DNA of 64,000 nt, taken from the NCBI GenBank assembly GCA_965219235.1, contig OZ244721.1, positions 2,170,001 to 2,234,000 on the forward strand, in the 5' to 3' direction. The notes under the pieces were generated by a model that saw nothing but the letters and a program-made list of their open reading frames with translations, searched no databases and had not been told where the DNA came from. Both the position numbers and the translations under genes were made by a program. Each line of letters begins with the position of its first letter. The first letter of the stretch is position 1. The DNA is from CBDHCC01 sp965219235. Its GTDB lineage: Bacteria > Pseudomonadota > Alphaproteobacteria > Sphingomonadales > Sphingomonadaceae. Below are positions 1 through 8,058 of the stretch, one piece after another.

Positions 1-1
1 A

Positions 2-607
2 TCGGGCAAGTACGCGGAGGCGCAAAAGGGTTATGCTGCTGCGTTGAACGGTTCGACCACGGGTGAGGCGCCAGTGCCGCCGCCTGATCTCACCCGGACA
101 GAAGTGGGTGACAGATACGCACCCTTCACAAGCTTCGCTATGGGATGGCCGGTCGCCAGCTCGATGGGCCAGGCGAAAGAAACCAGCTTCTGGCCCGTCC
201 ACTGCTACGCCACCGTCGGCGTCGGGCGGAACCTGTCGCCGGACACCGGCACCGGCGCGGAGCTCTACGCCGTCATCGGCCACGCCCCGCGCCACCTCGA
301 TCGCAACATCGCCGTCGTGGGCCGGGTGATCGACGGGATCGAGCACCTCTCCTCGCTGCCGCGCGGGTCCGGCCCGCTGGGCTTCTACGAGGACCCCGCC
401 CAGCGGGTGGCGATCGCGTCGATCCGGCTCGCCTCCGACCTGCCGGAGGGCGAGCGGCCGCGCTTCGAGTATTTGAGCACGGAGAGCGCCGCCTTCGCCC
501 GCTATGCCGACGCGCGGGCCAACCGGCGCGATCCGTTCTTCATCGTGCCCGCCGGCGGCGCGGACGTGTGCAACGTGCCCGTGCCCGTCCGCCGCGTGAC
601 CCGGTGA
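2..607 (+). CDS. Peptidylprolyl isomerase, cyclophilin type (5' truncated by window edge)
   Basis: The reading frame is open to the left edge, so the N-terminus is missing. What remains is the C-terminal 201 residues of a cyclophilin-like peptidyl-prolyl cis-trans isomerase. The supporting core is GTGAELYAVIGHAPRHLDRN followed by VVGRVIDGIEHLSSLPRG, which matches the cyclophilin pattern of an 'F/YxVIGxAPRHLDxxxxVFGRV' strand pair. It is followed by a C-terminal extension of about 80 residues (ASIRLASDLPEGERP onward) that I recognise from the long sphingomonad PPIases. These proteins are usually exported and assist folding in the periplasm, but the signal peptide would lie outside the window. 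A TTG at 44 is an internal codon, not a convincing start. dapB follows 46 bp downstream on the same strand. Confidence 0.85.
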   Translation, partial: SGKYAEAQKGYAAALNGSTTGEAPVPPPDLTRTEVGDRYAPFTSFAMGWPVASSMGQAKETSFWPVHCYATVGVGRNLSPDTGTGAELYAVIGHAPRHLDRNIAVVGRVIDGIEHLSSLPRGSGPLGFYEDPAQRVAIASIRLASDLPEGERPRFEYLSTESAAFARYADARANRRDPFFIVPAGGADVCNVPVPVRRVTR

Positions 608-653
608 GGGACGGCGTCGCCCGGTCTTCCGACCGTCACGCGCCGGGCTTAGG

Positions 654-1427
654 ATGGCGGCCGTGACCCGCATCGGCATCCTGGGCGCGGCCGGCCGCAT
701 GGGACAGGAGGTCGCGCGCGCCATCGAGAGCAGCGCCGCGACGCTGGCGGGGGGCGCCGACCGCGAGGACGCGGGCGGCACGATCGGCGGATTGGCGATC
801 GGAGCGGACGAGGCGGCGCTGGCGGCGAGGAGCGACGTGCTGGTCGACTTTTCCGCGTCGGCCGCGCTCGCCGCCCACCTCGACGCCGCGGTCGGCGCGG
901 GCGTCCCCGTCCTGATCGGCACGACCGGGCTGAAGGCCGAGCACCACCGGCTGATCGACCACGCCGCCGCCGCCGTGCCGGTGCTGCAGACCGGCAACAC
1001 CTCGCTCGGCGTCACGCTGCTCGCCCGGCTGGTGCGCGAGGCGGCCGAGCGGCTGGGTCCGGACTGGGACATCGAGATCGTCGAGACGCACCACCGGCTG
1101 AAGATTGACGCTCCCTCTGGAACGGCGCAGCTTCTCGGCCAGGCGGCGGCCGCCGGACGCGGGGCGACCCTGACCGAGCTGGCGGAAGAGGGGCGCGCCG
1201 GCCTCGACTGCGCGCGCACGGACGGCGCCATCGGCTTCGCCAGTGTGCGCGGCGGCACGGTCGCGGGCGACCACACCGTGCTGCTCGCCGGGGAGGGCGA
1301 GCGCCTGGAACTCACCCATCGGGCCGAGAACCGCGCCATCTTCGCGCGCGGCGCGGTGCGCGCGGCGCTGTGGCTCGTCGGGCGACCGCCGGGCCGCTAC
1401 ACGATGGGCGACGTGCTCGACCTGTGA
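654..1427 (+). CDS. dapB: 4-hydroxy-tetrahydrodipicolinate reductase
   Basis: Cytoplasmic NAD(P)H-dependent reductase of the lysine/diaminopimelate pathway, which also supplies peptidoglycan precursor. The 257-residue protein has the N-terminal dinucleotide-binding motif IGILGAAGRMGQEV and the family signature ETHHRLKIDAPSGTA (around residues 142-156). That signature contains the catalytic His pair and the substrate-binding Lys. Length is normal for the family. ATG at 654 is taken as start; GTG at 663 is a close alternative, since no clear Shine-Dalgarno decides. The stop codon overlaps the GTG start of nth (GTGA at 1424-1427), implying translational coupling. Confidence 0.95.
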   Translation: MAAVTRIGILGAAGRMGQEVARAIESSAATLAGGADREDAGGTIGGLAIGADEAALAARSDVLVDFSASAALAAHLDAAVGAGVPVLIGTTGLKAEHHRLIDHAAAAVPVLQTGNTSLGVTLLARLVREAAERLGPDWDIEIVETHHRLKIDAPSGTAQLLGQAAAAGRGATLTELAEEGRAGLDCARTDGAIGFASVRGGTVAGDHTVLLAGEGERLELTHRAENRAIFARGAVRAALWLVGRPPGRYTMGDVLDL

Positions 1428-2119
1428 GCGCCTCCCCGACCGGCGGCGGCCCCGCCCTGCCCCGCCCGCTTTCGAAGGCGAAGACCTTCGCGCTGTTCGA
1501 GCGGCTGGCGGCCGACAATCCGGCGCCTGTGACGGAGCTCGCCTACACCAACGCCTATACGCTGCTCGTCGCGGTCGCGCTCTCGGCACAGGCGACCGAC
1601 GCGGGCGTGAACAAGGCCACCCGGGCGCTGTTCGCGGAGGCGGACACGCCGCAGGCCATGCTGGCGCTGGGCGAGGACGGGCTGAAGGCGCACATCAGCT
1701 CGATCGGCCTCTACAACCAGAAGGCGAAGCACGCGATCGCCGCCGCGCGGCTGCTGGTCGAGCGCCACGGGGGAGAGGTGCCGCGCGACCGCGACGCGCT
1801 GCAGGCGCTGCCCGGCGTGGGCCGCAAGACCGCCAACGTGGTGCTCAATTGCTGGTGGGGCGAGGAGCGCTTCGCGGTCGACACGCACGTCTTCCGCGTC
1901 GCCAACCGCACGCGCGTCGCGCCCGGACGCACGGTGGAGGAGGTGGAGGCCGGGCTGGAGGCGCGCGTGCCGCAACCCTTTCGGCGCGACGCCCACCATT
2001 GGCTGATCCTGCACGGCCGCTATGTCTGCAAGGCGCGCGCACCGGGGTGCTGGCGCTGCCCGATCGCGGACCTGTGCCCGTATCGTCCCAAGACACCCGC
2101 GCCGGACACCGTGCCGTGA
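1424..2119 (+). CDS. nth: Endonuclease III, DNA glycosylase/AP lyase
   Basis: Base-excision repair enzyme that removes oxidised pyrimidines and nicks at abasic sites. The helix-hairpin-helix LPGVGRKTANVVLN carries the catalytic Lys, and AVDTHVFRVANR carries the catalytic Asp. The C-terminus has four cysteines in a C-x6-C-x2-C-x5-C arrangement (CKARAPGCWRCPIADLC) that binds a 4Fe-4S cluster. The frame is open further upstream (to 1370), but GTG at 1424 overlapping the dapB stop gives a 231-residue protein of normal length, so I chose it. All key residues appear intact. Confidence 0.93.
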   Translation: MSASPTGGGPALPRPLSKAKTFALFERLAADNPAPVTELAYTNAYTLLVAVALSAQATDAGVNKATRALFAEADTPQAMLALGEDGLKAHISSIGLYNQKAKHAIAAARLLVERHGGEVPRDRDALQALPGVGRKTANVVLNCWWGEERFAVDTHVFRVANRTRVAPGRTVEEVEAGLEARVPQPFRRDAHHWLILHGRYVCKARAPGCWRCPIADLCPYRPKTPAPDTVP

Positions 2120-2191
2120 AACGCGGGGCGCGCCAGCGACGAGCGCAACTCCGGTCCTGGCCCGTCGTTGTCTCCGGTAAGGAGCCAGCCC

Positions 2192-2587
2192 ATGACCCGC
2201 CGCACCCCGTTCGTCCTCCTCCTCGCATTGGCGGCCTGCGCCGCACCGGTCGCGGGACCGGCGGATCGCGATCGGGCGGAGCTGCTCGCCTACGCTCCGG
2301 CGGGCAAGCCGGTCTCCTGCGTGCCGATCGCGTCGATCCGCGAGACGCGTGTGCTGGACGACCGCACGATCGATTTCGTGCTGGCGGGCGGCGAGCGGCT
2401 GCGCAACACGCTGCCCGTCGGGTGCCCAGGGCTGAGCCGCGATGACGGCATCGCCTACTCGACCTCGCTGTCACGGCTGTGCGACGTGGACATCTTCACG
2501 GTGTTGGACCGCGGCGGCGGCGGACCGCTGCCGGGCGCGAGTTGCGGCTTCGGTCCGTTCCAGCCGGTGCGGCGGATGGACCGCTAG
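2192..2587 (+). CDS. Small hypothetical lipoprotein
   Basis: A 131-residue protein with a type II signal peptide (MTRRTPFVLLLALAACAAP; the lipobox LAAC puts the acylated Cys near residue 18). ATG at 2192 is chosen because TAAGGAG at 2178-2184 sits 7 bp upstream. The mature part has four more cysteines (VSCVPI, VGCPG, RLCDVD, ASCGFG) and no domain I recognise. It is probably anchored in an envelope membrane. It converges on the CoA-ester lyase gene: the two TAG stops abut inside a perfect GCTAGCTAGC palindrome (2583-2592). Function unknown. Confidence 0.75.
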   Translation: MTRRTPFVLLLALAACAAPVAGPADRDRAELLAYAPAGKPVSCVPIASIRETRVLDDRTIDFVLAGGERLRNTLPVGCPGLSRDDGIAYSTSLSRLCDVDIFTVLDRGGGGPLPGASCGFGPFQPVRRMDR

Positions 2588-3436
2588 CTAGCGGCTCGCA
2601 CGCGCCAGGATCCGCTCCGCCTGCGCCAGGTGAAGCCGCTCGACCATGTGTCCCTCGACCTGCGCAGCGCCATGGCCTGAGTCGGCGAACGCCTCCACCA
2701 CCCCTCTGGCCCACGCGACGCGGCCGGGAGAGGGTGCGAAGGCCATGTGGCAGGGCGCGATCTGATCGGGATGGATCAGGGCCTTGCCGTCGAAGCCGAA
2801 GCGCGCCGCCTGCCGGGTCTCCGCCGCCACGCGCTCGGGCGTGCGGAACGCGTTGCAGGGCGCGTCGATCGCCCACAGGCCGTTCGCGCGCGCGGCCATC
2901 ACGGCGGCGCTCAGCACCGGCACGAAGGGCGCGCGGTCCTCCGGCGGATCGTCGATGCCGAGGTCGAGCGCCAGGTCGTTGAAGCCGAGCACCAGCGCCG
3001 CCAGGCGGCCGCCCGCGGCGGCGATCGCCGGCAGCGACAGCACGGCCGCCGCGCTCTCGACCATGGCCCAGAGGCGCAGGCGCGGCGGTGCGTCGCCCAG
3101 CCTCGCCTCGTGCCGATGCAGGTCGGCTGCGGTGCCCACCTTCGGCAACAGCAGTGCGTGCGTGTCCGCGTGAGCCAAGGCGGTCAGATCGTCTCCGCCC
3201 CACGGCGTGTCGAGCCCGTTCACGCGGACGACGACCGGCCGCGCACCCCAGCCGCCCTCCGCCAGCGCCCGCACCGCCGCCGCCCGCGCCTCGTCCTTGG
3301 CGGCGGGCGCCACGGCGTCCTCCAGGTCGAGCAGGATCGCATCGGCGTCGCTCTCCCGCGCCTTGGCGATGGCGCGCGGGTTGCTGGCCGGCAGGAACAG
3401 GGCGGATCGCGGCGGCATGTCCATGGCCGTCCTCAT
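2588..3436 (-). CDS. CoA ester lyase, HpcH/HpaI/CitE family
   Basis: A 282-residue TIM-barrel protein of the citrate-lyase beta/malyl-CoA lyase superfamily. The start region RSALFLPASNPRAIAKA, the strand DAILLDLEDAVAP (metal-binding/acid residues), VVVRVNGLDTPW, LLLPKVGTAADL and GFDGKALIHPDQI are all characteristic. These enzymes cleave or form C-C bonds in CoA thioesters such as malyl- or citramalyl-CoA; the exact substrate cannot be told from sequence. ATG at 3436 is used; two further in-frame ATGs (3424, 3418) are possible. It stands alone on the minus strand, tail to tail with the lipoprotein gene. Confidence 0.85.
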   Translation of the reverse strand: MRTAMDMPPRSALFLPASNPRAIAKARESDADAILLDLEDAVAPAAKDEARAAAVRALAEGGWGARPVVVRVNGLDTPWGGDDLTALAHADTHALLLPKVGTAADLHRHEARLGDAPPRLRLWAMVESAAAVLSLPAIAAAGGRLAALVLGFNDLALDLGIDDPPEDRAPFVPVLSAAVMAARANGLWAIDAPCNAFRTPERVAAETRQAARFGFDGKALIHPDQIAPCHMAFAPSPGRVAWARGVVEAFADSGHGAAQVEGHMVERLHLAQAERILARASR

Positions 3437-3516
3437 GCCCGACCCCGACCCGCGGGTCACGCTCCGCCGCTTTGCCATTGAGCGCGAGACCTCGGCCTGT
3501 TAAGCGCCGGCAGTCC

Positions 3517-3593
<77 letters not shown>

Positions 3594-3804
3594 GTGTTCC
3601 GGTGTTAGGTGGCAAACGCACCACGTTTCGCTGGATCGACGGCCAAATGCCTCTTGCCGGCTTCCGGCTTGGCGGTCTGCTCCTGTGTCCTCCGATACAG
3701 ATCGGTGGACACTCTCCTCGACCGACAGCGGAACACAGCAGCACTCAAGGATCACGGCTTACCCGGACAAGCGAGTGAACCGATGCTGATACAGGAGACG
3801 CTTC

Positions 3805-3821
3805 AGGTGCAGGATGCACCT
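3805..3821. terminator. Perfect inverted repeat at the end of the response-regulator gene
   Basis: AGGTGCA-GGA-TGCACCT, two 7-bp arms around a 3-bp spacer, abutting and overlapping the stop codon of the minus-strand regulator (CTA at 3820-3822). There is no clear T-run, so it may be a 3'-end stabilising hairpin or a protein-binding palindrome instead of a classic terminator. The rest of 3594-3804, between the tRNA and this repeat, shows no convincing gene. Confidence 0.35.
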
Positions 3822-4515
3822 AAACCTGACGCGCCGACAGCCTGTATCCGACGCCGCGCACCGTATGGATCAGCGGCGGTTCGCCTTCGCCGTCGATCTT
3901 GCGACGCAGGCGACTGATATGGACGTCGACGATGTTGGTGCGCGGATCGAAGTGGTAGTTCCACACACCCTCCAGCAGCATGGTGCGGGTGACCACCTGA
4001 TCCTGGTGGCGCATCAGATACTCGAGCAGCCGGTACTCCTGCGGCTGCACGTCGATGTGTCGCGACCCCCGCATCACGTCACGGGTCAGCAGGTCAACCG
4101 TGAGGCTCCCGCAGGACAACCGCGTCTCCGCCGCGCCCGGGCCGACCCTCCGCCGCAGCAGGGAGGACACCCGCGCGACCAGCTCCGACATCGCGAACGG
4201 CTTGGTCAGATAATCGTCCGCACCCGCCGTCAGCCCGCCGACCCGGTCCTCGACCGACGCGAGGTTGGACAGCAGCAGCACCGGGACCTCGGAGTCCGAC
4301 GCGCGGAGCGCCGCGAGCACGGCCATGCCGTTCAGGCCCGGCAGCATCCGGTCGAGCACGACCGCGTCGAACGTGCCGTCCGTCGCGTGGAAGACGCCGT
4401 CGCGCCCGTCCGTCACCCGCTCGACCACGTGACCGGCCTCCCTCAGGCCACGCTCGATGAACTCGCCGGTGGCGGGGTCGTCCTCCACCACCAGGATCTT
4501 GCCGCCCATTCCCAT
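3820..4515 (-). CDS. OmpR-family response regulator
   Basis: A 231-residue two-component regulator. The receiver domain begins KILVVEDD (acidic pocket), has the phospho-acceptor Asp in AVVLDRMLPGLNG and the conserved Lys in DDYLTKPF. The C-terminal half is a winged-helix DNA-binding domain ending IHTVRGVGYRLSARQV. The frame stays open upstream to 5166, but the domain starts at MGMGGKILVVEDD, so ATG at 4515 (or 4509) is the real start. The likely partner is the histidine kinase at 8059-9387, separated from it by mprF. Targets are inferred to include mprF and the neighbouring envelope genes. Confidence 0.92.
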   Translation of the reverse strand: MGMGGKILVVEDDPATGEFIERGLREAGHVVERVTDGRDGVFHATDGTFDAVVLDRMLPGLNGMAVLAALRASDSEVPVLLLSNLASVEDRVGGLTAGADDYLTKPFAMSELVARVSSLLRRRVGPGAAETRLSCGSLTVDLLTRDVMRGSRHIDVQPQEYRLLEYLMRHQDQVVTRTMLLEGVWNYHFDPRTNIVDVHISRLRRKIDGEGEPPLIHTVRGVGYRLSARQV

Positions 4516-4610
4516 CTCCGTGTCGTCCGGTGCGACATCAAACGACCGGATGTCGGAAAGGGCCGCATCGGCGTGGCGGGACGAGCCGTCGCCCATCCCG
4601 CCACTCCGGG

Positions 4611-5102
4611 TCATCGCGGGGTGCGCGGCGCGGTCGTGCCGGACGACGCCGTCGCTCCCGTCTTCGGCCGCATGGCCGACGCGGTGTTCGTGTTCTTCAT
4701 CGGCTTGGTGGCCATCGGGGTGGCGGCCATCGGCCTGCTCGTTCCGGTGCCGGCGACCGCCGGCCTGGTCGTGGTCGGGCTTCGAGTGGTGGTGGTCGCC
4801 GCCGCCATCGGCTTCGTCGCCGCGGCACGGTGGCGGGTCTTGTGCCGCGTCGTCCCATGCCGGGTGGAGTGCTTCATGGCATGGTGCGCCGGCCGCTTCG
4901 ATGTGCCGGCCGCCATCGCATGATGGCTGGTGCTGCTGTACTTCGTGGGCACGGAGGCCACCACGCGGCAATTGTCGGTGATCGTCTTCGTGCAGATCGG
5001 GTAGCTTGAGTCGGCAGCGGGAGTCTGGGACGCCATCGGGGCGGCGGCCGCGGCGGTCGCGCCGCCGAGCGCCAGGAGCGAGGTGAGAAGCAAGCGGTTC
5101 AT
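4611..5102 (-). CDS. Secreted cationic Thr/Ala/Met/Lys-rich protein
   Basis: A 163-residue protein with a clear Sec signal peptide (MNRLLLTSLLALGGATAAAAA) and a good ribosome site (AGGATGAG just before ATG 5102). A short N-terminal part has one Cys pair (YPICTKTITDNCR). The rest is low-complexity, rich in Thr, Ala, Met, His and Lys/Arg, and almost free of acidic residues. This is typical of an intrinsically disordered periplasmic or secreted protein. I do not recognise a named family. It lies 95 bp upstream of the response-regulator gene in the same direction and divergent from mprF, so it may belong to the same cell-envelope response. Confidence 0.7.
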   Translation of the reverse strand: MNRLLLTSLLALGGATAAAAAPMASQTPAADSSYPICTKTITDNCRVVASVPTKYSSTSHHAMAAGTSKRPAHHAMKHSTRHGTTRHKTRHRAAATKPMAAATTTTRSPTTTRPAVAGTGTSRPMAATPMATKPMKNTNTASAMRPKTGATASSGTTAPRTPR

Positions 5103-5432
5103 AAGAACTCATCCTTTGTCTGGACGGGGGTGAGCGATCGACGTGGTCGCACCGAACCGTCGCCAAGCAGGATAAGGCGATTCGATCCGCCAGCCACGTT
5201 AAGCTTCGGACAGATGGCGGACAGCTTGTCGTGCGAGCCCAGCGGAGCGACCGCAGAGGCGCGTGAACAAAGCGTCACGCGGCTTTCAGGTGTGCGACGG
5301 CGACCATATCGAGTGATCGGGCGCGCGCGGGGGCCGGGTTCGTGTCGGCCGAAAAGGACGCTACTGGTCGCCCATGACTCCGCCCACCGCCCACACGCTG
5401 ACGATCAGCGGCCGCCTGTCGAGCGGACTGCT
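5103..5432. other. Divergent intergenic region before mprF
   Basis: About 330 bp between the secreted-protein gene (leftward) and mprF (rightward). It must hold promoters for both directions. I see no RNA gene, repeat or confident operator in it. The mprF frame remains open through much of it, but the translation there (Arg-rich, no membrane character) does not look like protein. Confidence 0.4.
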
Positions 5433-8042
5433 GTGCCGACGGCAGAGCCGGACGCGCGTGTCGTGATCGACTGGCTGAAGGCGCGGGCGCGCTGGGCCAC
5501 GCCGGTCCTGGTGGTCGGCATGGGTGCGCTGGCGCTGTGGGCGCTGCACCATCTGCTGACCGAGGTGCGGCTGAGCGACGTGCGCCGCGCGCTTCGCGCC
5601 GTGCCGCCGGGCCGCATCGCGCTGGCGCTGGCGCTGACCGCCGCGTCCTACGGGCTGCTGACGCTCTACGACGTCATCGCGCTGCGCATCGTCGGTCGGC
5701 CGTTGCCGTGGCGAACGGCGGCGCTCGCGTCCTTCACGAGCTACACGCTCTCCCACAATCTGGGGTTCGGAGCGCTGACCGGCGGCTCGGCGCGCCTCAG
5801 GATCTACACGGCGGCGGGCCTGAGTTCGGCCGAGGTGGTGAGCGTGGTGGCGCTGGCCGGTGCCGCCTTCTGGAGCGGGGTCGGGGTGACGGTCGGCGCC
5901 GCCCTGATCGCCTCTCCCGGCGCGTCGGTGCTGTCGGGGCTGGGCCTGTCGCCGGGCGCGACCCGCGCGATCGGTCTGGGCGTGCTGGCCCTGTTCGCCG
6001 CCGCGCTCGCCTGGTTGCGGTTCGGGCGCCGTCCGACGCGGCTGGGCCGCTGGCGGCTGGCGCTGCCCTCCGCCCGGCAGCTGGGCGCGCAGACGGCGGT
6101 GGCCGCGCTCGACCTGCTCGCGGCCAGTGCGGCGCTGCTGGTGTTGGTGCCGGCGGCGGGCGTGCAGTCGCTGCCCACCTTCTTCCTGGGCTATGCGCTC
6201 GCCATCGTCGTGGCGCTGGTCAGCCATGTGCCGGGCGGGGTGGGGGTGTTCGAGGCGGTGATGATCGCCGCCCTGCCGGAGGAGGGCCGGTCGCAGCTGT
6301 TCGCGGCGCTGATCCTCTACCGGGTCGTCTATTATCTGGTGCCGCTCGCGCTCGCCGCGCTGCTGCTGGTGCGCCACGAGCGGCGGCGCTGGAGCGGCCC
6401 GGCCGAGATCGCGGTGGAGGGGGCCGCCGCCGTCTTCCGCGCCGCCGCGCCCGCCGTCCTCGCCGCGTCCGTCTTCGTGGGCGGCGGCGTGCTGCTGCTG
6501 TCCGGCGCGCTGCCCGCCGTGCCCGGCCGCCTGCACCTGCTGCGCGACCTGGTGCCGCTGCCGTTCGTGGAGGGCTCGCAGATCGTCGCCAGCCTGGTCG
6601 GCACCGCGCTCGTGCTGATCGCGCCCGCGCTCTATCGGCGGCTGGACGCGGGGTTCCTGCTGGCGCGCGCGCTGCTGATCGCCGGGATCGTCTTCTCGCT
6701 CGCCAAGGGCTTCGACTGGGAGGAGGCGCTGGTGCTCGGCGCGATCGCCATCCCGCTGCAGATCGCCCGGCCGCTGTTCGACCGGCGCACGGCGCTGACC
6801 GCCGCCATCGGCACGCCGACCGCGCTGGCCGCCGCCGCGGTGGCGGTGGGCGCGGCGGTGTGGCTGGGCCTGTTTTCCTACAAGCACGTGCCCTATTCCG
6901 ACGAACTGTGGTGGCGCTTCGCGTGGAAGGGCGACGCGCCGCGCTTCCTGCGGGCCAGCCTGGCGGCGGCGGTGACGCTGATCGTCGTGGCGGGCTGGCG
7001 GCTGCTGGGCCACCCCGGCGCGCGCGACGGGGTGGAGGAGCCGCCGGGCGACCCGGCCGCCGGGCTGGCGCGCAGCACCCGCACGGATGCGCTCCTGTCG
7101 CTCACCGGCGACAAGCGGCTGTTGTGGTCGCCCGACGGCGAGAGCTTCGTCATGTACCAGGTCCAAGGCTCCAGCTGGATCGCCATGGCCGATCCGGTGG
7201 GCGACCCGGCGGCCGCCGCCGACCTGCTGTGGCGGCTGCGCGAAAAGACGCATCGGGCGCAGGGCCGGCTGATGCTCTACCAGATCAGTGTGGACACGGT
7301 GCCGATCGCCATCGATCTGGGCCTGCAGCTGGTGAAATACGGCGAGGAGGCGCGGGTCGGGTTGGCCCACTTCTCGCTCGACGGCCCCGCCATGAAGGGC
7401 CTGCGCGGCTCTCACCGTCGTGCGATCCGCGAGGGCGCGGGCTTCGCGGTCCTTCCCGCCGGCGCTGTCCCGGCGCTGATCCCCGAGCTGCGCGCCGTGT
7501 CGGACGAGTGGCTGGCGGCGAAAGGCGGTGGGGAGAAGGCGTTCTCCGTCGGCCGCTTCGACCCCGAATATCTGGGGCGTTTCCCCGTCGCCGTGGTCCG
7601 CTGGCAGAACCGGATCGTGGCCTTCGCCAACCTCTGGGCCACGGAGGATCGCAACGAGCTGTCGGTGGACCTGATGCGCCATGTCGCCGCCATGCCGAAC
7701 GGCACGATGGACTTCCTGTTCACCGAGCTGATGCTCTGGGGCCGGGCGGCGGACTATCGCTGGTTCAGCCTCGGTCTCGCACCCTTGTCGGGCCTCGCCG
7801 CGCGGCCGCTGGCCCCGATGTGGAGCCGGGCCGGCGCGGCGCTCTACAGCCATGGCGAGGGATTGTACGGGTTCGAGGGTCTGCGCGCCTACAAGGAGAA
7901 GTTCCGGCCGGTGTGGGAGCCGCGCTGGATCGCCGGGCCGCAGGGACTAGGCATGGCGCGCGCGCTGGTCGACCTGCAGACGCTGGTCGGCGGCGGCCCG
8001 CGCAGCGCCGCCCGGCGGGAGCGCGTGGCGCTCGTCGCCTGA
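5433..8042 (+). CDS. mprF: Bifunctional lysylphosphatidylglycerol synthetase/flippase MprF (LpiA)
   Basis: An integral membrane enzyme that transfers lysine from Lys-tRNA to phosphatidylglycerol and flips the cationic lipid outward. This reduces surface negative charge and gives resistance to cationic peptides and acid. The N-terminal ~560 residues are hydrophobic with many transmembrane helices, including the flippase motifs SHNLGFGALTGGSARLRIY and HVPGGVGVFE. The C-terminal ~300 residues are the soluble DUF2156 aminoacyltransferase domain (TDALLSLTGDKRLLWS, then SVDLMRHVAAMPNGTMDFL). There is no in-frame ATG close to the domain start: GTG 5433 (869 aa) or GTG 5463 (859 aa) are the best candidates. 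Flanked by a two-component system and a VirJ/AcvB hydrolase. Confidence 0.93.
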   Translation: MPTAEPDARVVIDWLKARARWATPVLVVGMGALALWALHHLLTEVRLSDVRRALRAVPPGRIALALALTAASYGLLTLYDVIALRIVGRPLPWRTAALASFTSYTLSHNLGFGALTGGSARLRIYTAAGLSSAEVVSVVALAGAAFWSGVGVTVGAALIASPGASVLSGLGLSPGATRAIGLGVLALFAAALAWLRFGRRPTRLGRWRLALPSARQLGAQTAVAALDLLAASAALLVLVPAAGVQSLPTFFLGYALAIVVALVSHVPGGVGVFEAVMIAALPEEGRSQLFAALILYRVVYYLVPLALAALLLVRHERRRWSGPAEIAVEGAAAVFRAAAPAVLAASVFVGGGVLLLSGALPAVPGRLHLLRDLVPLPFVEGSQIVASLVGTALVLIAPALYRRLDAGFLLARALLIAGIVFSLAKGFDWEEALVLGAIAIPLQIARPLFDRRTALTAAIGTPTALAAAAVAVGAAVWLGLFSYKHVPYSDELWWRFAWKGDAPRFLRASLAAAVTLIVVAGWRLLGHPGARDGVEEPPGDPAAGLARSTRTDALLSLTGDKRLLWSPDGESFVMYQVQGSSWIAMADPVGDPAAAADLLWRLREKTHRAQGRLMLYQISVDTVPIAIDLGLQLVKYGEEARVGLAHFSLDGPAMKGLRGSHRRAIREGAGFAVLPAGAVPALIPELRAVSDEWLAAKGGGEKAFSVGRFDPEYLGRFPVAVVRWQNRIVAFANLWATEDRNELSVDLMRHVAAMPNGTMDFLFTELMLWGRAADYRWFSLGLAPLSGLAARPLAPMWSRAGAALYSHGEGLYGFEGLRAYKEKFRPVWEPRWIAGPQGLGMARALVDLQTLVGGGPRSAARRERVALVA

Positions 8043-8058
8043 CAGGGCCGTGGTCGGA

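Noticed and set aside
3594..3819. Integrated element at the tRNA-Arg
   Set aside because: No integrase, no repeated tRNA 3' end close by and no change in composition; only an ordinary intergenic gap follows.
3820..5166. A 448-residue protein with a 230-residue N-terminal extension on the response regulator
   Set aside because: The extension is His/Asp-rich shadow of the secreted-protein gene, which has a signal peptide and ribosome site in another frame.
5361..7853. Minus-strand open frame of 830 codons opposite mprF
   Set aside because: Arg/Gln/His-rich antisense shadow; mprF has clear membrane and DUF2156 signatures on the other strand.
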